NCBI GenBank assembly: GCA_040878345.1
Contig: JBBDML010000005.1
Span: 98,061 to 162,060, forward strand
DNA from: ZC4RG35 sp040878345
GTDB lineage: Bacteria > Actinomycetota > Acidimicrobiia > Spongiisociales > ZC4RG35
DNA length: 64,000 bases
Direction: 5' to 3'
Shown: piece by piece, positions 49,756 to 58,581 of the stretch
Numbering within the stretch: position 1 is the stretch's first letter
Layout of the letters: every line of letters starts with the position of its first letter
Program-made: the position numbers and the translations under genes
Notes under the pieces: model-generated
What the model was told of the DNA's origin: nothing
Database searches by the model: none
The model's input: only the letters and a program-made list of their open reading frames with translations

Positions 49756-52632
49756 ATGTTCACCAGGGGCCCTGCCACCTACTCCGCAGACCGGCGTCGT
49801 CCGTTGACGGTCGTCCTGGTCTTTATCGCCGGCATCTACCTCCTCCTCACCGCCGCCGGGACCCTGTGGACCGACTACCTCTGGTTCGACTCGTTGGGCT
49901 ACCGCGATGTCTGGCTGAGGAACTGGGGGGTCTCGCTCCTCTTGGGGCTGATCGGGGTGGTCCTGGCCTTCGCTGTCCTCTGGATGACCCTGGTGGTGGC
50001 GGAGCGCCTCACCCCGCGTTGGGCTCCCTTCGACCTCACCGAGGAGGAGGAGTTGGTCGAGCGCTTCCGCGACTGGATGAGCCCCCGGAGCCGCCAGATC
50101 CGATTGGTCGTCTCCGGAACCCTCGCCGTGCTTCTCGGCCTGGCGGTGGCAACCTGGCGCGACCAGGTGTTCCTGGCGATGAACTCACAGTCGTTCGGGG
50201 TGACCGACCCGATCTACGGGGTCGATCTCGGGTTCTACGTCTTCATGCTGCCCCTCTGGGACACCGCCATCGACTGGCTGTTCAACCTGCTGCTCATGGC
50301 CACGGTTCTGGCGTTGATAGCCCACTACCTCAGCGGTGGGTTCCGACTCGAGGGCCGACGGATCTCGACCACCAGGGGCGCCAAGATCCAACTCTCGGTG
50401 ATGCTGGCGATGATCGCGCTGGTTCGAGCCGCCTCCTACCGGCTGGACATGTACGAGGTGCTGTTCTCGCAACGAGCCGAGCCCAAGTTCTTCGGCCCCG
50501 GCTTCGCCGACATCAACGCACGAATCCCCGCCCTGAGGCTTCTGGTTGTGGTGGCCCTCATCGCCGCGTTGTTGTTCGTGGTCAACATCTTCAGAAGGGG
50601 TTGGACTCTGGCGGGGGTATCCATGGCCTCATGGCTGGTGGTATCGATCGCAGCTGCCTCCATCTACCCGACTTTGCTCCAGAGGTTCAGCGTCCTCCCC
50701 AACCAGCTCACCAAGGAGATGCCCTACATCGCCAACAACCTGGCGCTGACCAGATCTGCATATCAGCTCGACCAGATCGAGGTTCGCAACTTCAACGCCG
50801 CCGACGACATGACGGCAGAGGACATCGAGAACAACCGTCTGACCATCGACAACCTGCGGATCTGGAGCACCGCGGTCCTGCCCCGCACCTATCAGAACTT
50901 CCAGGAGCTCGAGCCCTATTACTCGTTGGGGAGGGTCGACACCGACCGTTACATGGACGGCGGCGCGCCCCTTCAGGTGATGCTCGCCGTTCGCGAGCTG
51001 GAGGAGATCAATCTGCCGCGGGACGACTGGCAGAACGTCCATCTCTTCTACACCCACGGGTACGGGGCCGTGGTCAACCAGGCCAACGTGGTCCAGTCCG
51101 ACGGTCAACCCGCATTCCTGCTCAAGGACGTCCCCCCGGTGGCCTCTCTGCCGGCCCTGGAGCTGGACGAGGCCCGGGTGTATTTCGGTGAGTCCTACGA
51201 GCCGGGGAGACCGGTGATCGTCAAGACCGGCATCCAACCCCAGGAGATCGACATCCCCCTTCCGGACGGCATCCAGTACAACGAGTACGACGGCGACGCC
51301 GGTGTGGTCATCGACAACATTTGGAAGAGGGCTGCCTTCGCCTTCAGGTACCGCGACCTCAACCTCCTGATCTCTGGTGAGATCCGCCCTGACAGCCGAG
51401 TGCTGGTGGAACGGAATGTGCGGAGGATCGCCGACGAGGTCGCCCCGTTTCTGGTCTCGGACGCCGACCCTTATCCGGTGATCTTTGAGGGGAAGATCCT
51501 ATGGATCATCGACATGTACACCGCCACCTCGTTCTACCCCTACTCCGAGCCGATCACCATCGAGGAGCAGAACCGACTGGCCATCACCTCGGACCTGCCC
51601 CTGGGCACCAACTACGTCCGGAACTCGGTGAAGGCCGTGATCGACGCCAACAACGGTGACCTCACCTTCTACATGAGCGATGGCGTCGACCCTCTGATCC
51701 GGGCATGGAGCCGGAACTACCCGGGTCTGTTCCAGGACCTGGCCGCCATGCCGCTCGGCTTGCAGGAGCATCTCAGGTATCCCCAGGACCTGTTGAGGCT
51801 GCAGAGTGCCATCTACCTCGAGTACCACGTGACCGCGGAGGGCGATCTGTTCACCGGCAACGATGCCTGGTCGTTCCCCGAGGATCCTGCCGACATCAGC
51901 CGTGAAGGCGATCTCCGCCTCTTCGGAGACGTCCGGCCCTCGGCCGAGCCCGGACCGCTTCGTGAGGTCCTGCCCTATTACCTCCTCACCGATCTCCCCG
52001 GGGAAGAGGATCTCTCCTACCTGCTTCTTCAGCCCTTCAACCCAAGGGCCAAACGGAACATGGTCGCCTTCCTGGTCGCCGACTCGACCCCGGGTCGTTA
52101 CGGGCGGCTGGTCGACTTCCGCATGCCACAGGGAAAGCTGGTCGACGGCGCCGGTCAGGTGGGCCAGAGAATCGAGCAGGACGCCGACATCGCCCAACAA
52201 CTCAGCCTCTGGAGCGGCTCGGGGTCCACGGTGATCAGGGGCGACCTGTTGGTGGTGCCCATCGAGGACTCGGTCATCTACTTCCAGCCGATCTACCTCG
52301 AAGAGTCGGGCGGCGCCTTCCCCGAGTTCAGGAGGGTCGCGGTCGTCTACGGCGATCGGGTGGAGTGGGCCGACACGCTCGATGCCGCTCTGGCTCTGGT
52401 ATTCGGGTCGGAAGGGCAAGACCCGGGCCCGGTCGACCCTCCAACGGGTGATGAGACAGTCGAGGAGCTCGTCGCCGAGGCCATCGACGCCTTCGACCGG
52501 GCAGAAACCGCCCTGAGACAGGGCGATCTCGCCGGTTACCAGCGTTGGGTGGAGGAGGCACAGCGCATCGTCGATGAGATCGAGGAACTGCTCGGCTCGG
52601 CCACCGAGGCCGGGCGCATCCGGCCGGCATGA
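49756..52632 (+). CDS. UPF0182 family membrane protein
   Basis: A 958-residue protein of the UPF0182 (COG1615) family, widespread in actinobacteria. About seven membrane helices occupy residues 15-310, including LTVVLVFIAGIYLLLTAAGTLW and the conserved DYLWFDSLGY turn. A large extracytoplasmic domain of about 600 residues (for example TYQNFQELEPYYSLGRVDTDRY and NYVRNSVKAVIDANNGDLTFYM) follows. The C-terminal 90 residues are acidic with a helical segment. Biochemical role is unknown. It starts at an ATG with a -10-like element nine bases upstream. Confidence 0.92.
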   Translation: MFTRGPATYSADRRRPLTVVLVFIAGIYLLLTAAGTLWTDYLWFDSLGYRDVWLRNWGVSLLLGLIGVVLAFAVLWMTLVVAERLTPRWAPFDLTEEEELVERFRDWMSPRSRQIRLVVSGTLAVLLGLAVATWRDQVFLAMNSQSFGVTDPIYGVDLGFYVFMLPLWDTAIDWLFNLLLMATVLALIAHYLSGGFRLEGRRISTTRGAKIQLSVMLAMIALVRAASYRLDMYEVLFSQRAEPKFFGPGFADINARIPALRLLVVVALIAALLFVVNIFRRGWTLAGVSMASWLVVSIAAASIYPTLLQRFSVLPNQLTKEMPYIANNLALTRSAYQLDQIEVRNFNAADDMTAEDIENNRLTIDNLRIWSTAVLPRTYQNFQELEPYYSLGRVDTDRYMDGGAPLQVMLAVRELEEINLPRDDWQNVHLFYTHGYGAVVNQANVVQSDGQPAFLLKDVPPVASLPALELDEARVYFGESYEPGRPVIVKTGIQPQEIDIPLPDGIQYNEYDGDAGVVIDNIWKRAAFAFRYRDLNLLISGEIRPDSRVLVERNVRRIADEVAPFLVSDADPYPVIFEGKILWIIDMYTATSFYPYSEPITIEEQNRLAITSDLPLGTNYVRNSVKAVIDANNGDLTFYMSDGVDPLIRAWSRNYPGLFQDLAAMPLGLQEHLRYPQDLLRLQSAIYLEYHVTAEGDLFTGNDAWSFPEDPADISREGDLRLFGDVRPSAEPGPLREVLPYYLLTDLPGEEDLSYLLLQPFNPRAKRNMVAFLVADSTPGRYGRLVDFRMPQGKLVDGAGQVGQRIEQDADIAQQLSLWSGSGSTVIRGDLLVVPIEDSVIYFQPIYLEESGGAFPEFRRVAVVYGDRVEWADTLDAALALVFGSEGQDPGPVDPPTGDETVEELVAEAIDAFDRAETALRQGDLAGYQRWVEEAQRIVDEIEELLGSATEAGRIRPA

Positions 52633-52683
52633 CCCTGAGCCTCGTGGCATGCCCTAAAATACGCCTTTCACACAGGAGACTTT

Positions 52684-52911
52684 TTGGCCAAAGACAATGA
52701 GGAATACGTCCGGATGAGGGGGACCGTGCTGAAAATGCTCCCCGACTCGACCTTCGAGATCGAGTTGGAGAGCGGTTTTCAGCTGCTCGCCAAGCCCTCG
52801 GGCCGGATGCGCCGTGGGCGGGGGATCCGTGTCCTTCCCGGCGACTCGGTCGACGTAGAGGTCTCGACCTACGACCCCACCCGGGGTCGCATCGTCTGGC
52901 GCTACCGCTAG
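52684..52911 (+). CDS. IF-1-like S1/OB-fold protein
   Basis: A 75-residue OB-fold protein closely resembling translation initiation factor IF-1: VRMRGTVLKMLPDSTFEIELESG, a LLAKPSGRMRRGRGIRVLPGD segment and TYDPTRGRIVWRYR at the end. Compared with typical IF-1 (LAHISGKMR...SPYDLTRGRITYRYK), several positions differ and the central loop is richer in Arg, so it may be a second, diverged IF-1. TTG 52684 is set by AGGAG nine bases upstream, and TAAAAT lies further upstream as a possible -10 with a true leader. No ribosomal protein genes are adjacent, unlike the standard infA locus. Confidence 0.85.
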   Translation: MAKDNEEYVRMRGTVLKMLPDSTFEIELESGFQLLAKPSGRMRRGRGIRVLPGDSVDVEVSTYDPTRGRIVWRYR

Positions 52912-52921
52912 CCCAGACCCT

Positions 52922-53034
52922 TTCTGTGCGGATTAGCGCGAACCCCTCCGTCACAGATCCGCACAGAATGAACAAGGAACCGTTCTGTGCGGATTCGCGC
53001 GAACCCCTCCGTCACAGATCCGCACAGAATGAAC
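52922..53034. repeat. Two direct copies of a 52-base palindrome-ended repeat
   Basis: Copies at 52922-52973 and 52983-53034 are identical except for one base (A or C at position 14) and are separated by nine bases. Each has perfect 12-base inverted ends, TTCTGTGCGGAT and ATCCGCACAGAA, around a spacer containing GCGCGAACCCCTCCGTCAC. The right arm of copy 1 also pairs with the left arm of copy 2, so alternative hairpins are possible. No gene is encoded in this 145-base interval. Candidate roles are a MITE-like or REP-like element, or a structured terminator between the IF-1-like and VOC genes. Confidence 0.9.
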
Positions 53035-53043
53035 GGTTCGTCA

Positions 53044-53049
53044 TAGATT
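53044..53049 (+). promoter_or_regulatory. -10 element TAGATT for the VOC protein gene
   Basis: TAGATT ends seven bases before the ATG at 53057; no Shine-Dalgarno is seen. Confidence 0.45.
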
Positions 53050-53056
53050 TGCCGGG

Positions 53057-53419
53057 ATGCGTCTCGCCCGGGTGATCATCAGAGTCACCGACCTTCCAGC
53101 ATCGATCCGGTTCTGGTCGGAGGATGTCGGGCTCGGCCTGCTGTGGAGCACCGGTGAGTTCGCCTTTCTCGACGCCGGCCCCAGCCAACTCATGCTCAAC
53201 GTTGCCCATGACGCATCCACCGACGCTCTGACCGAGCTGGTCTTCGAGGTCGACGACGTCAGGGCGAGCTTCGAGGAGATGAGAGCTCGCGGCGTGCCAT
53301 TCGAGGTCGAGCTCCGGCCGGTCACCGCCGACGAAAACGGCCGTGAGCTGCTGGCCGCCCACTTCTCCGACCCGGACGGCAATCTCGCCAGCGTCACCGG
53401 CTGGGTGACTCAAGAGTGA
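53057..53419 (+). CDS. Glyoxalase/VOC superfamily protein
   Basis: A 120-residue vicinal-oxygen-chelate protein with the paired beta-alpha-beta-beta-beta modules: RLARVIIRVTDLPASIRFWSEDVGL (first), ELVFEVDDVRASFEEMRARGV (second) and the ending AHFSDPDGNLASVTGW typical of the family. Such proteins include glyoxalase I, dioxygenases and resistance proteins; substrate cannot be assigned. It immediately follows the 52-base repeats and is convergent with the LLM oxidoreductase gene. Confidence 0.85.
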   Translation: MRLARVIIRVTDLPASIRFWSEDVGLGLLWSTGEFAFLDAGPSQLMLNVAHDASTDALTELVFEVDDVRASFEEMRARGVPFEVELRPVTADENGRELLAAHFSDPDGNLASVTGWVTQE

Positions 53420-53462
53420 GTTCCGGCCCCGGAGCCGGTTGGACCGTTTCCTGGGCAGATGA

Positions 53463-54275
53463 TCAGGCCCTGGGCCCAGTCATCTGGTCCCGCCAGGCGA
53501 GCCACTCGGCGCCGGCGTCTACGTCCCATTCGGGGCCGTTGAATCCAAGCGTGAACTGGGTGAATCCCATGTCTACCAGGGTCGGAGCCTCACGCTCCAG
53601 GAACCGGTCGAGGTCCCCCGGCTGCACGCCGGTGCCCCATTCGATCTGGGACGGGTCTCGGCCCTCGACCTTGCACCAACCCAGCAGCGCTGCCACCTTG
53701 GGCTCGAGCTCTTCCGCGTGGTCAGGGAACGAGGCATGCCAACTGTCGGCGTGTCGTGCCACCAGTCGAAGGGTCACTTTCTCGCCGGTGCCGCCGATCA
53801 AGATCGGAGGACGTCGAAGCGGCGGCGGGTTGAGCCGATGGAGTCGGTGCTCGATGAGAGGAAGAGCCGCGGCGAGGTCACGAAGTCTGGAGGCGGCTGT
53901 GCCGAACTCGTAGCCGTACTCCTGGTAGTCCTTACGGAACCAGCCACTCCCGATCCCGAGGATCAGTCGCCCACCCGAAATGTGATCGATGGTCCGGGCC
54001 ATGTCGGCGAGGAGCTGTGGGTTCCGATAAGAGTTGCAGGTGACCAGCGGTCCGATCTCGATCTTCTCGGTCTGCTCGGCCCAGGCGGCGAGCGTGGTCC
54101 ACGACTCGAAGTGGCTGCCGTCCCGGTGTCCGTACAGGGGATGGAAGTGATCCCAGTTGTAGACGATGTCGTAGCCGATCTCCTCGGCGCGGCTCACGGC
54201 CTGTCGAAGGCCTGAGTAGTCACCGTGCTGAGGATGGAGTTGGGCGGCGATACGTATCGGCCGAGTGTCACTCAT
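53463..54275 (-). CDS. LLM-class F420-dependent oxidoreductase
   Basis: A 270-residue TIM-barrel enzyme of the luciferase-like monooxygenase class. Blocks such as GYDIVYNWDHFHPLYG, TEKIEIGPLVTCNSYRNPQLLADMARTIDHISGGRLILGIGSGW and PILIGGTGEKVTLRLVARHADSWHA mark the F420-dependent group common in actinobacteria. It transfers hydride between coenzyme F420 and an unknown substrate. ATG 54275 is chosen over an in-frame upstream start because the family N-terminus begins here. Confidence 0.9.
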   Translation of the reverse strand: MSDTRPIRIAAQLHPQHGDYSGLRQAVSRAEEIGYDIVYNWDHFHPLYGHRDGSHFESWTTLAAWAEQTEKIEIGPLVTCNSYRNPQLLADMARTIDHISGGRLILGIGSGWFRKDYQEYGYEFGTAASRLRDLAAALPLIEHRLHRLNPPPLRRPPILIGGTGEKVTLRLVARHADSWHASFPDHAEELEPKVAALLGWCKVEGRDPSQIEWGTGVQPGDLDRFLEREAPTLVDMGFTQFTLGFNGPEWDVDAGAEWLAWRDQMTGPRA

Positions 54276-54418
54276 GTCCAATTGTGAACCGCTCCACGCC
54301 AAACGTGTTCCCGAGGAGAGTGAGTTCTTGTGTTGTCGGTGCCGGGCTGATGTGACCTTTGGCCCTTGGACTGACGGTCCGGTCGACCGACGATCGGGTT
54401 GTCAATGAAGGAGATTCC

Positions 54419-54916
54419 GTGACACTCACTGCCGACAGGGTCGTCGAGCGGCGGTCGCCACTCACTATCGGGATCGTTGAGTGGACCTTGATGTTCCTGG
54501 CAGTCACCGCCACAGCCGGGGGGTTCGCCATGATCGTCGGGATCCTGGTGCCTCCAGCGGGATGGCTCGACGTCATTCCACTGGTGGACAGCTGGCTGAT
54601 CCCCGGTCTGGTCCTCGGAATCGGGTTCGGATTCGGTTCCCTGGTCGTCTTCACCGCCATGATGCGACGCTGGGAGTGGCCATGGGTGGAGGGGCTCACC
54701 GGACATCATTGGTCCTGGATCGCCACCATCCTCATCGGTCTCGGCCAGATGGTTTGGATCGGGTTCGAGCTGGCCTTCCTGCCCGAGCTCAGTGCCCTGC
54801 AGGTGGTCTATGGGTTGGTGGGGACCGCCCTCTTCCTGGTCCCGTTCCTGCCCTCAGTTCGCCAACACCTGAGAGCGGTTCCCAAGCGACCTCATGCATC
54901 ATGGACTCAGAGATAG
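54419..54916 (+). CDS. Four-helix membrane protein of unknown function
   Basis: A 165-residue protein with about five hydrophobic segments between residues 20 and 145 (VEWTLMFLAVTATAGGFAMIVGIL, SWLIPGLVLGIGFGFGSLVVFTAM and others) and a basic C-terminal tail. GTG 54419 is chosen because AAGGAG lies six bases upstream. No family recognised. The CBS protein gene starts 13 bases later and is probably co-transcribed. Confidence 0.65.
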   Translation: MTLTADRVVERRSPLTIGIVEWTLMFLAVTATAGGFAMIVGILVPPAGWLDVIPLVDSWLIPGLVLGIGFGFGSLVVFTAMMRRWEWPWVEGLTGHHWSWIATILIGLGQMVWIGFELAFLPELSALQVVYGLVGTALFLVPFLPSVRQHLRAVPKRPHASWTQR

Positions 54917-54929
54917 AAAGGAAACCACC

Positions 54930-55307
54930 ATGCAGGTCAGCGAGTTGATCGGCGGGCAGGTAATCACCTGCACCCCCGACACCACCCTCACGAAAGCAGC
55001 CGGTCTGATGGTGGCCAACGACGCCGGTTCTGTCGCGGTCGTGATGGATCACGATCTCGTGGGGATCATCACCGAGCGCGATCTGATCGGGTGTGTTGCC
55101 AAAGGTTTCGACTCCAATACCAGGGTCGCTTCGGTGATGACCCCCAACCCCGACTCGCTCGAGCCCGACGTGGAACTGAGAGATGCCGCCGATTGGATGC
55201 TGGGCGCCGGATACCGGCACCTCCCGGTTGTCGAGGGTGGCCGTCTCATCGGCATGTTGAGCATCAAGGACGTGCTCTGGGGCCTGGCCGACGGTCGGGC
55301 CGGATGA
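54930..55307 (+). CDS. Stand-alone CBS-pair protein
   Basis: A 125-residue protein made of two CBS motifs. The first is VITCTPDTTLTKAAGLMVANDAGSVAVV...LVGIITERDLI, the second VMTPNPDSLEPDVELRDAADWMLGAGYRHLPVV...LIGMLSIKDVLW. CBS pairs form a Bateman module that binds adenosine nucleotides and regulates partner proteins. GAAAGGAAA lies about nine bases before ATG 54930 as an SD. The partner is not evident; the upstream membrane protein is the nearest candidate. Confidence 0.88.
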   Translation: MQVSELIGGQVITCTPDTTLTKAAGLMVANDAGSVAVVMDHDLVGIITERDLIGCVAKGFDSNTRVASVMTPNPDSLEPDVELRDAADWMLGAGYRHLPVVEGGRLIGMLSIKDVLWGLADGRAG

Positions 55308-55356
55308 GGTCCACCTGCGCCATTTGCGAAGGAGACGGTCACTAGCCTCTGGGGTC

Positions 55357-57363
55357 ATGACCACTTCCGTCGTGTTGGGCACCTGTCATCACGACTGTCC
55401 CGACAGCTGCGGCTGGGTGGTCACTGTGGAGGACGGAAGGGCGGTCAAGCTTCGGGGTAACCCCGACCACCCCTACTCCCGTGGTGAGCTCTGCCCCAAG
55501 GTCAATCGCTTCCTGGAGCGGGTCTATCACCCCGACCGGGTTCTCCACCCACTGATCCGGACCGGGCCCAAGGGTGCCGGGGATTTCCGACAGGCGAGCT
55601 GGGATGAAGCCTTGGATCTGGTGGCTTCCAGGCTCAGAGGGGTCATCGACACCTATGGTGGGGAGGCGATAGTCCCCTGGGGCGATGCTGGGACTCAGGG
55701 TTTGATCCAGATGAGCTGGCTGGACGGGGCGTTCTTCGCTCATCTCGGTGCCTCCAGGCAGGTTGGCTCGCTGTGTGGTGGCACCGCCAGCGCCGGGTTT
55801 ACCCCCACCTACGGGTCGCGAAAGACTGCCGACCCGACCGACGTGCGCCACTCCAAGCTGGTCGTGCTCTGGGCGACCAACACCTTCCTCACCAACCGTC
55901 ATCTCTGGCCCTTCATCGAGGAGGCAAGGTCCTCAGGAGCCAAGGTGGTGGTCATCGACCCGATCAGGACCATCACCGCCGATAAGGCCGATTGGTTCAT
56001 CCAGCCATTACCTGGCACCGACGTCGCCCTGATGCTCGGGTTGATGCATGTCCTCATCCGTGACGACCTCGTGGACCATGACTATCTGCGAAACCACGCC
56101 ACCGGTTTCGAGCAGCTCAGCGAGCGAGTCGCCGAATGGACACCGGAGAAGGCGGGGGAGGCGTGCGGGCTCGACCCAGTCGAGATCGTGCGTCTCGCCA
56201 CCGAATATGGGACCACCCGGCCGGCGTTCATCCGGACCCTGATCGGCGCCGAACACCGGGAGCAGGGGGCCATGTTCTTCCGCACCCTGGGTTGTCTACC
56301 CATCCTCACCGGGTCCTGGAAGATGAAGGGAGGGGGGCTGTCACGCTCGGTCGGCGTCTATTGGGAGGAGCTGGTCGACGAGTCGATGTTCGAGGGTGCC
56401 CCGGAGACCCGGGAAGTCAGCATGAACGACCTGGGCCGGGTGCTCACCGACCCCGGGATGGGGGTCCATGCACTGTTCGTCTGGAACGGCAATCCGGTGG
56501 TCTCGGTGCCCAATGCCGGCGCCATCCGCAGGGGTCTGGAGCGAGAGGACCTATTCACCGTGGTCTCCGAACAGTTCCTCACTGACACCGCCCTTTACGC
56601 CGACGTGGTGTTCCCCGCCACCACCCAGATCGAGCAGCTCGACATGGTGGGGTCTTGGGGTCATCTCTATCTGGGGTGGAATGCGCCGGCCATTGAGCCG
56701 TTGGGAGAGGCAGTCCCCAATTCCGAGCTGTGGCGTCGTCTCGCCCGTGCCATGGGCATCGACGACCCGATGTTCGACCTCGACGATGAGACCCTGATCC
56801 GCAGCGCCCTGCCCACTGTGGACATCGACCTGATGATGAAGCAGGGGTTCCTACGCATCGAGAGGACCGAGGAGATGCTCCTCTATGGCGACGGCGGCTT
56901 CGGGACCCCAGACGGGAAGGCGGCGCTCTACTCTGGCGAGCTGGCGTCGTTGGGCCATGACCCACTGCCCTCCTATCAGCCGGCCATCGAGGGGCCGAGC
57001 GGGCCGCTCGCCAAGACCTACCCCCTGATGCTGCTCAGCCCCAAGAATCACACCCGGTTCCTCAACTCGACCTACTCGGGGCATCATCGGGATCGGGAGA
57101 CCGGTCCCTATGTGGAGATCGACCCGGCGGACGCCGCCGCCCGCGGCATATCCGAAGGCGATCCGGTGAGGGTGTGGAACGAGAGGGGCGCACTCTCCTT
57201 GCCGGCCCGGATCAGCACCCGTCTCCGTCCCGGGGTGGTGGCGATCCCCTGGGCCTGGTGGGGCAAAGAGGCCAATGTCAACATCCTCACCAGCGACACC
57301 CCTGCCGACTGGGGCGGGGGTGTCGCCTTCTTCGACACGCTGGTCGAGGCGGCCTTGGCCTGA
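55357..57363 (+). CDS. Molybdopterin oxidoreductase (DMSO-reductase family, [4Fe-4S])
   Basis: A 668-residue molybdo-bis-MGD enzyme. The N-terminal [4Fe-4S] ligands are C10-x3-C14-x3-C18-x27-C46 (TCHHDCPDSCG ... ELCPK). MGD-binding segments follow: VVLWATNTFLTNRHLWPFI, DPIRTITADKADWFIQPLPGTD, and C-terminally LLSPKNHTRFLNSTYSG and GDPVRVWNERGAL. No Tat signal is seen, so it is probably cytoplasmic. No 4Fe-4S or membrane subunit is adjacent, so the electron partner and substrate are unknown; the TCHHDCPDSCG group is poorly characterised. ATG 55357 has TAGCCT eight bases upstream. MoaE at 39001 belongs to its cofactor pathway. Confidence 0.9.
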   Translation: MTTSVVLGTCHHDCPDSCGWVVTVEDGRAVKLRGNPDHPYSRGELCPKVNRFLERVYHPDRVLHPLIRTGPKGAGDFRQASWDEALDLVASRLRGVIDTYGGEAIVPWGDAGTQGLIQMSWLDGAFFAHLGASRQVGSLCGGTASAGFTPTYGSRKTADPTDVRHSKLVVLWATNTFLTNRHLWPFIEEARSSGAKVVVIDPIRTITADKADWFIQPLPGTDVALMLGLMHVLIRDDLVDHDYLRNHATGFEQLSERVAEWTPEKAGEACGLDPVEIVRLATEYGTTRPAFIRTLIGAEHREQGAMFFRTLGCLPILTGSWKMKGGGLSRSVGVYWEELVDESMFEGAPETREVSMNDLGRVLTDPGMGVHALFVWNGNPVVSVPNAGAIRRGLEREDLFTVVSEQFLTDTALYADVVFPATTQIEQLDMVGSWGHLYLGWNAPAIEPLGEAVPNSELWRRLARAMGIDDPMFDLDDETLIRSALPTVDIDLMMKQGFLRIERTEEMLLYGDGGFGTPDGKAALYSGELASLGHDPLPSYQPAIEGPSGPLAKTYPLMLLSPKNHTRFLNSTYSGHHRDRETGPYVEIDPADAAARGISEGDPVRVWNERGALSLPARISTRLRPGVVAIPWAWWGKEANVNILTSDTPADWGGGVAFFDTLVEAALA

Positions 57364-57406
57364 CCGCGGCGGGAATACAAGGGCGCGAGCCCGGCTTAGC
57401 CATGAC

Positions 57407-58213
57407 ATGACCGACCAGTCAATGGAGTTCACCGACCAGCGGATGCCGGTGATCTATCTCAGCCATGGGGCCCCGCCTCTGGCCGACGACCCGGTGTGGA
57501 CCCGCCAGTTGGCCGACTGGTCTGAGTCGATGCCGAAGCCCAGCTCGGTGCTCATGGTGTCGGCGCACTGGGAGAGTGATCCTCTCACGGTCTCGGCCAC
57601 GACGACGGTACCCTTGTTCTACGACTTCTGGGGGTTCCCCCAGCGCTATTACGAGGTCCAGTACCCCGCGCCGGGTGCACCAGAGCTAGCCAACCAGGTC
57701 GCAGGGCTACTCGGCGATCCCGGCAATCCGATCCATCAAGATCCGGATCGTGGTCTGGACCATGGGGCATACGTCCCGTTGGTCGAGATGTACCCCAAGG
57801 CCGATGTGCCGGTGCTCCAGATCTCGATGCCCAGCCTCGACCCTCAGGTGCTCTTCGGGATCGGACAGCGGCTGGCTCCGCTCCGTGACCAGGGCGTGCT
57901 CATCGTGGGGAGTGGGTTCAGCACCCACAATCTGCGGGAGATGAACTGGCACTCTGGGCCCGATGTCCACCCGCCGACCTGGTCGACCGAGTTCGACGAC
58001 TGGCTGGACAAGTCGTTGGCCGCAGGGGATGTCGACTCCCTGATCGACTTCCAAAACGCCGCCCCCGCTGCATCCCTTGCCCATCCCCGAACCGAGCATT
58101 TCGCGCCGCTCTTCGTCGCTCTAGGTGCCAGCGTCGAAGAGGGCATCGACTCGAAGAGCGTTGTCGACGGGTTCTGGTTCGGTCTCTCGAAGAGATCGGT
58201 CCAGTTCGCCTAG
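57407..58213 (+). CDS. Class III extradiol dioxygenase (DODA/YgiD type)
   Basis: A 268-residue LigB-superfamily protein. Metal-ligand candidates are the histidines in YLSHGAPPL and SAHWESDPL, then LDHGAYVPLVEMYPKADVPVLQISM, all diagnostic of 4,5-DOPA dioxygenase-like (YgiD) proteins. The plant and E. coli homologues cleave DOPA or related catechols with Fe2+ or Zn2+; the natural substrate in bacteria is usually unknown. It starts at ATG 57407, 43 bases after the molybdopterin oxidoreductase gene. A GC-rich 7-bp hairpin follows the stop (58212-58233). Confidence 0.88.
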   Translation: MTDQSMEFTDQRMPVIYLSHGAPPLADDPVWTRQLADWSESMPKPSSVLMVSAHWESDPLTVSATTTVPLFYDFWGFPQRYYEVQYPAPGAPELANQVAGLLGDPGNPIHQDPDRGLDHGAYVPLVEMYPKADVPVLQISMPSLDPQVLFGIGQRLAPLRDQGVLIVGSGFSTHNLREMNWHSGPDVHPPTWSTEFDDWLDKSLAAGDVDSLIDFQNAAPAASLAHPRTEHFAPLFVALGASVEEGIDSKSVVDGFWFGLSKRSVQFA

Positions 58214-58316
58214 GCCCCGTGACTCGGGGGCTTCTATCCGGCTCGGCGATCAGGGTTGTTAGTGACCAAGCTGGGTCAGATGGACAGGTCGGTGTGCGTT
58301 GGGCCTCGGCAGCTTC

Positions 58317-58322
58317 TAGAAT
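58317..58322 (+). promoter_or_regulatory. -10 element TAGAAT of the tRNA-fMet gene
   Basis: TAGAAT lies 14 bases upstream of the mature tRNA 5' end, consistent with transcription starting about seven bases before it. No clear -35 is seen. Confidence 0.5.
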
Positions 58323-58336
58323 GACCTCTCCACCGA

Positions 58337-58413
<77 letters not shown>

Positions 58414-58415
58414 AC

Positions 58416-58452
58416 AAGCCCTGGCCAGGGATCCGCTCTGACCAGGGCTTTT
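58416..58452 (+). terminator. Intrinsic terminator after tRNA-fMet
   Basis: AAGCCCTGG pairs with CCAGGGCTT around a 17-base loop and is followed by TT; it starts three bases after the CCA. Since the island begins here, this hairpin came with the element. Confidence 0.65.
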
Positions 58453-58503
58453 GCGGTGGTGTAGGCTTCTTTACCTTGCCTGTCTGCCGGCGAGGCGAGT
58501 CTC

Positions 58504-58528
58504 CTGATGACGTACTGATGACAAACGG
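58504..58528. repeat. TGATGAC double repeat near the left end (possible integrase arm site)
   Basis: CTGATGACGTACTGATGAC contains two TGATGAC copies 11 bases apart. A 24-base version with three mismatches recurs at 60176-60199 near the other end. Arm-type integrase sites are repeats placed like this within 100-150 bases of each att core. Confidence 0.5.
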
Positions 58529-58581
58529 ATCGACGGCAGGCGCCTATTGAAGCGGCACCCTTCCCCAGAGGCTTCGATCGA

